Below, piece after piece: positions 1 through 10,508 of a DNA stretch of 64,000 nt. The stretch comes from Kosakonia sp. SMBL-WEM22. Lineage in GTDB: Bacteria; Pseudomonadota; Gammaproteobacteria; Enterobacterales; Enterobacteriaceae. The position numbers and the translations under genes were made by a program. A model generated the notes under the pieces. The model had not been told where the DNA came from. It saw only the letters and a program-made list of their open reading frames with translations, and did no database searches. Positions within the stretch are counted from its first letter, which is position 1, and each line of letters starts with the position of its first letter. The stretch covers positions 372,001 through 436,000 of the forward strand of contig NZ_CP051488.1 in the NCBI RefSeq assembly GCF_014490785.1, in the 5' to 3' direction.

Positions 1-2
1 CG

Positions 3-2784
<2,782 letters not shown>

Positions 2785-4256
2785 CTTATCCGGCCTGCGA
2801 ATGTGTGGAGCGGTGCTTCTGAAACGGCATAGGCCGGATAAGGCGTAGCCGCCATCCGGCGGTGTGCTGCATGTGGCACCGCCTGCCGGATGGCGCTGAC
2901 GCTTATCCGGCCTACGAACGTCCCCGGCCTGTGAATATGTGGAGCGGTGTGGCTGAAACGGCGTAGGCCGGATAAGGCGCAGCCGCCATCCGGCGGTGTG
3001 CTGCATGTGGCACCGCCTGCCGGATGGCGCTAAACGCTTATCCGGCCTACGAATGTCTCCGGTCTGTGAATATGTGGAGCGGTGTAGCTGAAACGGCGTA
3101 GGCCGGATAAGGCGTAGCCGTCATCCGGCGGTATGCTGCATGTGGCACCGCGTGCCGGATGGCGCTGACGCTTATCCGGCCTACGAACGTCCCCGGCCTG
3201 TGAAGATGTGGAACGGTGTGACTGAAACCGCGTAGGCCGGATAAGGCGTAGCCGCCATCCGGCGGTGTGCTGCATGTGGCACCGCCGGATGGCGCTGACG
3301 CTTATCCGGCCTACGAATGCCCCCGGTCTGTGAATATGTGGAACGGTGTAGCTGAAACCGCGTAGGCCGGATAAGGCGCAGCCGCGATCCGGCGGTGTGC
3401 TGCATGTGGCACCGCATGCCGGATGGCGCTGACGCTTATCCGGCCTACGAATGTCCCCGGTCTGTGAATATGTGGAACGGTGTAGCTGAAACGGCGTAGG
3501 CCGGATAAGGCGCAGCCGCCATCCGGCGGTATGCTGCATGTGGCACCGCATGCCGGATGGCGCTAAACGCTTATCCGGCCTACGAATGCCCCCGGTCTGT
3601 GAATATGTGGAACGGTGTAGCTGAAACGGCGTAGGCCGGATAAGGCGTAGCCGTCATCCGGCGGTATGCTGCATGTGGCACCGCATGCCGGATGGCGCTG
3701 ACGCTTATCCGGCCTACGAATGTCCCCGGCCTGTGAATATGTGGAACGGTGTAGCTGAAACGGCGTAGGCCGGATAAGGCGCAGCCGCCATCCGGCGGTG
3801 TGCTGAATGTGGCACCGCCTGCCGGATGGCGCTGACGCTTATCCGGCCTACGAATGCCCCCGGTCTGTGAATATGTGGAACGGTGTGGCTGAAACGGCGT
3901 AGGCCGGATAAGGCGCAGCCGCCATCCGGCGGTATGCTGCATGTGGCACCGCATGCCGGATGGCGCTGACGCTTATCCGGCCTACGAATGTCTCCGGTCT
4001 GTGAATATGTGGAACGGTGTAGCTGAAACCGCGTAGGCCGGATAAGGCGCAGCCGCCATCCGGCGGTGTGCTGCATGTGGCACCGCATGCCGGATGGCGC
4101 TGACGCTTATCCGGCCTACGAACGTCCCCGGTCTGTGAATATGTGGAACGGTGTGGCTGAAACGGCGTAGGCCGGATAAGGCGCAGCCGCCATCCGGCGG
4201 TATGCTGCATGTGGCACCGCATGCCGGATGGCGCTAAACGCTTATCCGGCCTACGT
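2785..4256. repeat. Tandem array of 11 REP/BIME units (about 134 bp period)
   Basis: The landmark GGCCGGATAAGGCG recurs at 2832, 2966, 3101, 3235, 3365, 3499, 3634, 3768, 3902, 4036 and 4170, giving spacings of 130-135 bp. Each unit carries two opposed REP palindromes (TAGGCCGGATAAGGCGYAGCCGYCATCCGGCGG and TGCCGGATGGCGCTRAACGCTTATCCGGCCTACGAA types, given in parts: GGCCGGATAAGG, GCCATCCGGC, GCCGGATGGCGCT, CTTATCCGGCCTACG). They are separated by a conserved non-palindromic spacer around CTGTGAATATGTGGAACGGTG. A last half unit ends at about 4256. It separates two convergent genes (glgP and the kinase), the usual place for BIMEs, which can stabilise mRNA 3' ends, bind gyrase, Pol I or IHF, and be targets for REP-associated transposases. 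The long open frames through the array are artefacts of the repeat. Confidence 0.95.
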
Positions 4257-4270
4257 TTTTGGTTCGGTGC

Positions 4271-5269
4271 TTAAAGCGCCATATCGAGCTGTAACTCTTC
4301 GAGGGTTTTCGCGCCGTCAATCGCATTGGCACACAACAAGCTGGCGCGGGCGCAGGCATGGGCTAACTGAATGCTGTGCGCTAACGGCCACGCTTCGTGG
4401 CATCCGTACAAAAATCCGGCGCAAAAGGCATCTCCTGCTCCCACGCTGCCGACAATCTCCGCCTGGCTTAACATCCGCGTTGGGATCCACGCTCCGGCTT
4501 CGTCTGCGGCTTCCCCCCACGCCCCTTCCGGGCAATGGATCACCACCCGCTGTTTTACCCCGGCGGCCAAAAGCTGTGCCGCTGCATGACCAATATTCTC
4601 CACGTGCGGCTTATCCTGCGCCGTGCGCATCGCCAGGCCGCTGAACTCGCCCGCTTCCAACTCGTTGATCACCAGATAATCGAGGTGCGGCAGGCAGGGC
4701 AGCACCAGCGGTTTATAACGCGGGTCGCCTTTGCGCGACACCAGATCGAGCGAGGTCTCAAACCCCTGCTCACGCATCTGCGCCAGCAGCCGCGCGCTGC
4801 GCGTGCCGTACTCCTCATCGTCCTTATCGAGGCTGTCGAGCAGCAGCAGATAGCCGAGGTGGAAAATCTTCATCTCACCGTTAAGCATCTCAAAGGCGTC
4901 GATATCCAGCAGCCGGTTGGCACCGGGCGAGTGGAAAAAGGTGCGCTGACCGGAGGGATCGGTCATCACCTGCGACATTGAGGTTGGGGCGGAAGGAGTG
5001 CGCTGCACATGCTGGCGATTGACATGGTACTGATCGAGCATCGCCATAATGTAGTCGCCGTCGCCATCTTCGCCCACCAGCCCGACCGCCTGCAGCGGCA
5101 GGCCAACGTGCATTTTCGCCAGCGTCAGCAGCACATTAAGCGGCGCGCCGCCCGTCGAGCGCTCGCTCTGCATAATCTCCGCCAGCCAGCCGCGCTCCGG
5201 CCACTGGGCAATATGGTGGACGTGATCCACCAGCATATTGCCGGCAGCGATAACCCCGTGGCGGGCCAT
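4271..5269 (-). CDS. PfkB-family sugar (keto-sugar) kinase
   Basis: A 332-residue ribokinase/PfkB-fold kinase. The N-terminal G-rich strand leads to TGG at 39-41, the sugar-binding diglycine. The C-terminal signature GSVGAGDAFCAGF places the GAGD anion hole and catalytic base Asp280 at 277-280. The substrate cannot be read from the motifs. The ATG overlaps the aldolase stop as TGATG, so the two are translationally coupled; a GTG two codons upstream is an alternative start. It is the last gene of the sugar operon. Inference: it phosphorylates the ketose made by the isomerase to give the aldolase substrate, or it acts on a ketose phosphate. Confidence 0.85.
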   Translation of the reverse strand: MARHGVIAAGNMLVDHVHHIAQWPERGWLAEIMQSERSTGGAPLNVLLTLAKMHVGLPLQAVGLVGEDGDGDYIMAMLDQYHVNRQHVQRTPSAPTSMSQVMTDPSGQRTFFHSPGANRLLDIDAFEMLNGEMKIFHLGYLLLLDSLDKDDEEYGTRSARLLAQMREQGFETSLDLVSRKGDPRYKPLVLPCLPHLDYLVINELEAGEFSGLAMRTAQDKPHVENIGHAAAQLLAAGVKQRVVIHCPEGAWGEAADEAGAWIPTRMLSQAEIVGSVGAGDAFCAGFLYGCHEAWPLAHSIQLAHACARASLLCANAIDGAKTLEELQLDMAL

Positions 5270-6129
5270 CAGCACTGCCCCGCGCTGCCGAAGATGCGCA
5301 TCTGCCCGGCCACCGTATCGGCAATCGCCTCTTCAACACTGAGCAGCAACTGGGCGAACTCATCATACAATGGCTGGCGATCCGCCATGCGCTGCTCAAT
5401 AGCGCCGAGCGCCGCCTGCGACATGCCGGTGTAAAAGTTAATTTTATGAATACCAAGCGAAATGGCGCGCCGGAAATCCTCATCGCTGATGCCCGAACCG
5501 CCGTGCAGCACCAGCGGCAGGCCGGTCTGCTGGCGAATGGCGTCGAGGCGGGCGAAATCGAGCTTCGGTTCGCCCTTATATTTGCCATGCGCGTTGCCAA
5601 TGGCGACCGCCAGCGTGTCGATGCCGGTGCGATCGACAAACTCCCGCGCCAGCGCCGGATCGGTAAAGCAGGCTTCATCGGCGTGACCATACAGCGCGCC
5701 GCCCTCATCACCGCCGACCGCGCCCAGTTCCGCCTCTACCGAGACGCCTACGGCGTGGCACATCTTCACCACTTCCCGCGTCTGGCGAATATTCTCTTCA
5801 TACTCCAGCGCGGAGCCATCGAACATCACCGAACTGAAACCGAGGCGCAGGGCGCGCACCACCGACTCAAAATGCAGCCCGTGATCGAGGTTAAGCACCA
5901 CCGGAATATCGCTGCGCGCGGCTTCAAACTTCACCGCCTCCACCAGCGACTCCAGCGAAACATACTTAAAGTGCACTTCGGCAATATTGATAATAAATGG
6001 CGAGCGCTCCCGCTTGGCGGCGGCGAACAGCGCACGCAGAAAGTGGGAGTCGAGCACGTTAAATGCGCCTAAGGCGTAGTGGTGCTCGCGCGCATGCGCC
6101 AGCCCTGCGGCGAGAGAGATCATCGGCAT
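5269..6129 (-). CDS. Class II (zinc) ketose-bisphosphate-type aldolase
   Basis: 286 residues matching the class II aldolase family (FbaA/GatY/KbaY type). Expected Zn ligands are visible at His83 (in NLDHGLH, with catalytic Asp82), Glu134 (VEAELGAVGG), His181 (GNAHGKYKG) and His209 (LVLHGGSGI). The GGSG phosphate-binding loop is present. The family cleaves fructose-1,6-, tagatose-1,6- or ketose-1-phosphates to DHAP plus an aldehyde; which one is not resolvable here. It lies between isomerase and kinase genes, 11 bp after the former and overlapping the latter. The AGGCGGTT stretch just upstream of ATG serves as RBS. Cytoplasmic. Confidence 0.9.
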   Translation of the reverse strand: MPMISLAAGLAHAREHHYALGAFNVLDSHFLRALFAAAKRERSPFIINIAEVHFKYVSLESLVEAVKFEAARSDIPVVLNLDHGLHFESVVRALRLGFSSVMFDGSALEYEENIRQTREVVKMCHAVGVSVEAELGAVGGDEGGALYGHADEACFTDPALAREFVDRTGIDTLAVAIGNAHGKYKGEPKLDFARLDAIRQQTGLPLVLHGGSGISDEDFRRAISLGIHKINFYTGMSQAALGAIEQRMADRQPLYDEFAQLLLSVEEAIADTVAGQMRIFGSAGQC

Positions 6130-6140
6130 AACCGCCTCCT

Positions 6141-6827
6141 TTACCCTAAAAAGAGTGAGTACTCATTACAGAGCACCAGATGTGCCGGTTCATCCTCCAG
6201 CACGTCGCTAAAGCGGTTCGCCGGGTTGAGGAAGTGGTTGTCGTGCTGGTCATCGTTAACCGATGAGACCTCGCCGACCAGCACATCGCCAAACCCCGGC
6301 TCGCCCCAGAAGCTATGATAAAGCCCCGGTGTGACACAAATGCTTTCCCCTGGTGAGAGGCGCAGCTGGCTGCCCGCCGCGTGCGTGTGTCGGCAGCCAT
6401 CAATGACCACGGTAACGTCGCTGCTGTCAGTCTGGTGCTGCGCATCCGCGTTCCACAGTTCAATAATTAAGTTTCCGCCGCCGCGATTAATGATGTCCTC
6501 GCGCTTACGCCAGTGCAGATGCATCGGCGTCAGTTGCCCGTCGCGCACATGCATGATCTTCTCTGCATAGCACTTGGCATAGGGCGCGCCGTCCGGCGAG
6601 CCGTTGCGCAGGGTAAAGAGCGTCAGCCCCTCGGCGTAAAAGTTGTCGCCGCCAAAGGCGGTGACATCCCACCCCAGCTTCAGGTCGAACACTTCGCGCC
6701 ACGCCTCATGATCCAGCTCGCGCCACTGGGTCGGCGCAAAGCTGGCAAAAGGCGGCAGATGCACATCGTGCTTCGAGAAGAACTGCCGCGTGTGGCCGAG
6801 AATGTCATTAATGGCAGAGCGTTTCAT
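6141..6827 (-). CDS. D-lyxose ketol-isomerase family protein
   Basis: 228 residues of a cupin-fold D-lyxose isomerase (YdaE/DUF1498-type). The metal-binding set H-x-H-x4-E (His103, His105, Glu110 in MHLHWRKRED) and the distal His171 (GLYHSFWGEP) are all present. Characterised members interconvert D-lyxose with D-xylulose and D-mannose with D-fructose using Mn or similar metals. An AGAGACG Shine-Dalgarno-like stretch precedes ATG. It sits 47 bp after the binding-protein gene, across an intercistronic hairpin. In context it is likely the first catabolic step after uptake; the real aldose is inferred, not shown. Confidence 0.88.
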   Translation of the reverse strand: MKRSAINDILGHTRQFFSKHDVHLPPFASFAPTQWRELDHEAWREVFDLKLGWDVTAFGGDNFYAEGLTLFTLRNGSPDGAPYAKCYAEKIMHVRDGQLTPMHLHWRKREDIINRGGGNLIIELWNADAQHQTDSSDVTVVIDGCRHTHAAGSQLRLSPGESICVTPGLYHSFWGEPGFGDVLVGEVSSVNDDQHDNHFLNPANRFSDVLEDEPAHLVLCNEYSLFLG

Positions 6828-6847
6828 CGTCTCTCCGTATGGCGCTT

Positions 6848-6867
6848 CCCCTCCCGCGCGGGGAGGG
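6848..6867 (-). other. Intercistronic GC-rich hairpin
   Basis: Between the binding-protein stop (6875) and the isomerase start (6827) the sequence CCCCTCCCGCGCGGGGAGGG can fold on itself around a GCGC loop. There is no T-run on either side, so it is unlikely to be a full terminator. In binding-protein operons such hairpins typically protect the 3' end of the abundant upstream message; that role is inferred. Confidence 0.45.
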
Positions 6868-6874
6868 AGAGGGC

Positions 6875-7816
6875 TTATTTCACCGTCCAGCCTTTGTAGT
6901 TGGCGACGCTCTGCTTATCGATCATCGTCACCGGGATCAGCACCGGCTCTTTCGGCGCGGGCTTGCCTTGCAGAATGTCGTAACCAATCTCCACCGCGCG
7001 CGCCGCCATCACCTGCGGATCTTGCGCCGGGGTGGCAACAAACAGCGAATTCTTACGCTTCAGCGCCTCTTCACCATCCGGGCTGCCGTCGACGCCAACG
7101 ATAAAGAACTCATTACGTTGTGCCTGTTTGGCTGCCAGATCGGCACCGATCGCTGTCGGATCGTTAATTGCGAATACGCCGTCGATTTTCGGGTTCGCTG
7201 CCAGCAGGGAGGTCATCACTTCCAGCCCGCCTTCGCGGCTGCCTTTGGCGTTCTGGTTATCCGAGAGCACCTTGATATCCGGGTGACGTTTAAACTCTTT
7301 CTGGCACCCTTCGACACGGTTCTGTACCGCGGAAACCGGCGGCCCGTTGATGATCACCACATTGCCTTTGCCTTTCAGGCGGTCGGTGATGTATTTACAG
7401 GCCATTTCGCCCGCCTGGGTGTTATCGGAGGTGATCGTGGCATCGGCACCTTCTGCCGCCACGTCCACCGCCACTACCACAATCCCGGCCTCTTTCGCCC
7501 GTTTAACCGCCGGGCCGATGCCTTTTGAATCCGCGGCGTTGAGGATGATCATGTCGACCTTCGCCGCGATAAAGTTATCAATCTGGCCGACCTGCTGACC
7601 AAGGTCGTAGCCGCTGGAGACCAGCGTCACTTTGACCTTATCCCCCGCCAGCTTGCGCGCTTCCAGCTCCGCGCCTTTGGTGATCTGCACAAAGAAGGGG
7701 TTGGCGAGATCGCCCACCGTAACGCCGATAGATTTCAGTTCTTTCGCCTGTACGAACGGCGTCGCGGCGAGCAGGGCCGTGGCGCAGAGCGCGGTGACAA
7801 GAGGTTTAAGACGCAT
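6875..7816 (-). CDS. Periplasmic sugar-binding protein of ribose-type ABC importer
   Basis: 313 residues with a clear Sec signal (MRLKPLVTALCATALLAATPFVQA, cleavage after residue 24), then a two-lobed Peripla_BP_4 protein: I-G-V-x-V-x-DLANPFFVQITKGAE, VTLVSSGYD, IILNAADSKGI and the GVFAINDPTAIGA hinge segment. It resembles RbsB and other pentose/hexose-binding proteins. The start chosen is the ATG at 7816, preceded by AGGATTACAGC; a longer frame upstream lacks an RBS and would bury the signal peptide. It follows the permease gene by 40 bp and delivers the sugar to the permease/ATPase pair. Confidence 0.93.
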   Translation of the reverse strand: MRLKPLVTALCATALLAATPFVQAKELKSIGVTVGDLANPFFVQITKGAELEARKLAGDKVKVTLVSSGYDLGQQVGQIDNFIAAKVDMIILNAADSKGIGPAVKRAKEAGIVVVAVDVAAEGADATITSDNTQAGEMACKYITDRLKGKGNVVIINGPPVSAVQNRVEGCQKEFKRHPDIKVLSDNQNAKGSREGGLEVMTSLLAANPKIDGVFAINDPTAIGADLAAKQAQRNEFFIVGVDGSPDGEEALKRKNSLFVATPAQDPQVMAARAVEIGYDILQGKPAPKEPVLIPVTMIDKQSVANYKGWTVK

Positions 7817-7856
7817 GCTGTAATCCTCACTTATATTACTGTTTTGTAGGGTTTTA

Positions 7857-8867
7857 TTATGCTGCCTGATGGTGTCGGGTACGGTATTTGTCAATCAGCA
7901 CCGCTATGATGATCACCGCCCCTTTGATCACCAGTTGCCAGAAGTAGGAGACGCCCATCAGCGTCATGCCGTTATTAAGGGTGGCAATGATTAACGCGCC
8001 GACCAGCGTGCCGGTGATGGTGCCGATACCGCCGACAAAACTGGTGCCGCCGAGAATGACCGCCGCAATCGCATCCAGCTCGTAGCCCATGCCGAGGTTG
8101 CCGTTAGCGCTGTAAAGGCGCGAGGCACTCATCACCCCGCCAAGGCCGGAGAGCAGCCCGCTGATGCCGTAGACGAAGAGTAAAACCAGCCACACTTTGA
8201 TGCCGGTAAGGCGTGCCGCCTGCATATTGCCGCCGACCGCGTAGATATGAACGCCAAGCGTGGTGCGGCGCAGAATAAACCAGCACACCGCAATCACCGC
8301 CAGCGCGATAACCACCAGCCACGGCACCGGGCCGAGGTAGTTATTGCCGATCCACTCAAAGCTGATGTCCGAGTTGATCACCGTGGTGCCGTCCGCCAGC
8401 AGATAGGCCGCGCCGCGCAGCGCCGTATAGGTGCCAAGCGTGACGATAAAGGGCGGTAGCCCGGCAAAGGCGACTAGCGCGCCGTTAAACAGGCCGAGCA
8501 GCAGACCGAGCATCAGCGCAGCGGGCACGGAGAGCATCGACAGCTCCGGCATCAGCGAAACCACCATCGCCGCCACCGCCGTGGTGCCGAGAATAGAGCC
8601 AACCGAAAGGTCGATCCCGCCGGTGAGAATGATGAAGGTCATGCCTGCCGCCAGCACGATGTTGATTGACGCCTGGCGGGTAATATTGAGCAGGTTGCTC
8701 TCGGTAAAGAAGTTCGGCGCGATAAAGCCAAATACCGCGACGATCAGGATAAGAATCGGCAGAATGCCGACGGTTTGCATCAGATCGCCCATCAGCATTT
8801 TTTTGGCGGAGGCGGATTTGGCCTCCTGCTGCGGCGTGGTGGCCGGGGATGGTTTTATTTCAGTCAT
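7857..8867 (-). CDS. ABC sugar permease (RbsC-type)
   Basis: 336 residues, predominantly hydrophobic with about 8-10 membrane segments from residue 30 onward. The BPD_transp_2 signature [14 protein letters not shown] is clear near residue 85, as in RbsC/AraH permeases, and a second family stretch VSASRL-like [31 protein letters not shown] lies near residue 230 (quoted in parts: [24 protein letters not shown]). It overlaps the ATPase gene by 8 bp, so translation is coupled. It forms the inner-membrane channel of the importer with the neighbouring ATPase and binding protein. Confidence 0.93.
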   Translation of the reverse strand: MTEIKPSPATTPQQEAKSASAKKMLMGDLMQTVGILPILILIVAVFGFIAPNFFTESNLLNITRQASINIVLAAGMTFIILTGGIDLSVGSILGTTAVAAMVVSLMPELSMLSVPAALMLGLLLGLFNGALVAFAGLPPFIVTLGTYTALRGAAYLLADGTTVINSDISFEWIGNNYLGPVPWLVVIALAVIAVCWFILRRTTLGVHIYAVGGNMQAARLTGIKVWLVLLFVYGISGLLSGLGGVMSASRLYSANGNLGMGYELDAIAAVILGGTSFVGGIGTITGTLVGALIIATLNNGMTLMGVSYFWQLVIKGAVIIIAVLIDKYRTRHHQAA

Positions 8868-10383
8868 GGTGTACCGCCTGGTGATGGGTGTCGTTAACGC
8901 CGGTCGCCAGCGTCATAATCTCTTCCTGGGTGATAGCCTCGCCCTGCAACTCGCCGGCGATAGTGCCTTCGCGCATCACATAGACGCGGTCGCTCATGCC
9001 GACCACTTCCGGCAGTTCGCTGGAGATCATCAGGATCGCCACCCCTTCGCGCGCCATCTGGTTCATGATCCGGTAGATCTCGCTCTTCGCGCCGACATCA
9101 ACGCCGCGCGTTGGCTCATCAAGGATCAGGATGCGCGGGCCAATCGCTACCCAGCGCGAGATAAGCAGCTTTTGCTGGTTGCCGCCGGATAAGCCGCCCG
9201 CCCGCACCTGCGCATGTGGCACGCGGATATTGAGTAATTTGATCGCGTCATCGGAGAGGGTCTGCGCCTTTTTGCGGTTCAGCATGCCCCACGACGCATC
9301 GCGCTCCAGCGTCGCCATGGTGATGTTCTCCTGCGCCGCCAGCTCAAGAAACAGCCCCTGCTCTTTACGGTTCTCGGTTAAAAAGCCGATGCCGAGATCG
9401 ATCGCCGCGCGCGGGGAGTGGATCACCACCGGTTCGCCATCGATCTCAATCATGCCGCCGGTCGCTTTGCGCACGCCGAAAATCAGCTGCGCCAGTTCGG
9501 ATCGCCCGGCACCAACCAGCCCGGCAAGGCCGACAATTTCACCGGCGCGCACCTGCAGGCTGACCGGCTGGATCTTGCCGCCATCGGTGAGATGGTGAAC
9601 GGTAAGGCGCGGTTTGCCGGGGGTGATATCGCGCGCTTTATTAAACAGATCGCTGAGTGGTCGTCCGACCATCATGCGCACCAGTTCGGCAGCGTTGAGG
9701 CTGTCGCGCGTCAGGCTGCCAACATACTGGCCGTCGCGCAGCACGCTGACGCGATCGGAAAGTTCATACACTTCCGCCATACGGTGGCTGATATAGATAA
9801 TCGCCATCCCCTCATCGCGCAGGCGCATGATGAGTTCAAACAGGCGGTGAGTTTCACGGGAGGAGAGGGCGGCGGTGGGTTCATCCATCACCAGAATACG
9901 GCTGTTGCGGTGCAGCGCGCGGGCGATCTCCACCTGCTGCTGCTCGGCGATGGTCAGCTTCATCACCCGGTCGGTGGCGCTGAAATTGGCGCCCAGACGG
10001 TCAATCACCGCCTGTGCCTGCGCCGCCATGGTTTTGCGCTGCACCAGCCCGCCGCGTGCGATTTCGCTGCCGAGAAAGATGTTCTCCGCCACCGTTAAGT
10101 TGGGCGCAAGCTGCATCTCTTGATAGATGAGGGTGATCCCGGCGGCAAGGGCGTCTTTCGGCCCGCGAATGGCGTGAGGTTTGCCGTCGATCAGGATCTC
10201 GCCGCTGGTGGCGGTGTAGGCCCCGGCGAGGATCTTCATTAGCGTGCTTTTGCCGGCACCGTTCTCTCCCATTAAGGCATGGATCTCGCCGGGCCAGACC
10301 GTCAGGTCCACCCCTTTGAGGGCGTAAAACTTGCCGAACACTTTGGCAATATTACGCATCTCCAGCACGGGCACATTAGGCAT
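8860..10383 (-). CDS. ABC sugar importer ATPase, double-domain (RbsA-type)
   Basis: 507 residues with two fused nucleotide-binding domains as in RbsA/XylG/MglA. The first has Walker [10 protein letters not shown] at 39-47, a signature replaced by [15 protein letters not shown], and Walker [11 protein letters not shown]. The second has the degenerate Walker [11 protein letters not shown] near 290, an LSGGNQQK signature and [13 protein letters not shown]. This asymmetric pattern is normal for the carbohydrate uptake (CUT2) class. The start follows AGGAGCTTCGTC. It is the promoter-proximal gene of the six-gene operon, an order (ATPase-permease-binding protein) also seen in rbs-like operons. Confidence 0.94.
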   Translation of the reverse strand: MPNVPVLEMRNIAKVFGKFYALKGVDLTVWPGEIHALMGENGAGKSTLMKILAGAYTATSGEILIDGKPHAIRGPKDALAAGITLIYQEMQLAPNLTVAENIFLGSEIARGGLVQRKTMAAQAQAVIDRLGANFSATDRVMKLTIAEQQQVEIARALHRNSRILVMDEPTAALSSRETHRLFELIMRLRDEGMAIIYISHRMAEVYELSDRVSVLRDGQYVGSLTRDSLNAAELVRMMVGRPLSDLFNKARDITPGKPRLTVHHLTDGGKIQPVSLQVRAGEIVGLAGLVGAGRSELAQLIFGVRKATGGMIEIDGEPVVIHSPRAAIDLGIGFLTENRKEQGLFLELAAQENITMATLERDASWGMLNRKKAQTLSDDAIKLLNIRVPHAQVRAGGLSGGNQQKLLISRWVAIGPRILILDEPTRGVDVGAKSEIYRIMNQMAREGVAILMISSELPEVVGMSDRVYVMREGTIAGELQGEAITQEEIMTLATGVNDTHHQAVHHD

Positions 10384-10467
10384 GACGAAGCTCCTGCGAG
10401 TGACGATTTACGCACTTCATCACACGTTGGTAAATGGAGAATGTCAGAAGCTGTTCATATTTGTCAT

Positions 10468-10484
10468 AGTGGCGACACGCCACT
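10468..10484. promoter_or_regulatory. Perfect dyad in the divergent promoter region
   Basis: AGTGGCGACACGCCACT has perfect 7-bp arms around ACA. It sits in the 125-bp gap between the start of the sugar operon (10383, minus) and the hybrid kinase (10509, plus), about 25 bp before the kinase start. A dimeric regulator binding here could control both directions. No regulator gene of the LacI/DeoR/AraC type is adjacent. Operator status is inference from symmetry and place. Confidence 0.5.
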
Positions 10485-10508
10485 GTTCTGACCTCTCCCG
10501 GAGCCGCT

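Noticed and set aside
2785..4256. CRISPR-like regular repeat
   Set aside because: Repeats are long, palindromic REP pairs with conserved, not unique, spacers, and no cas genes are near.
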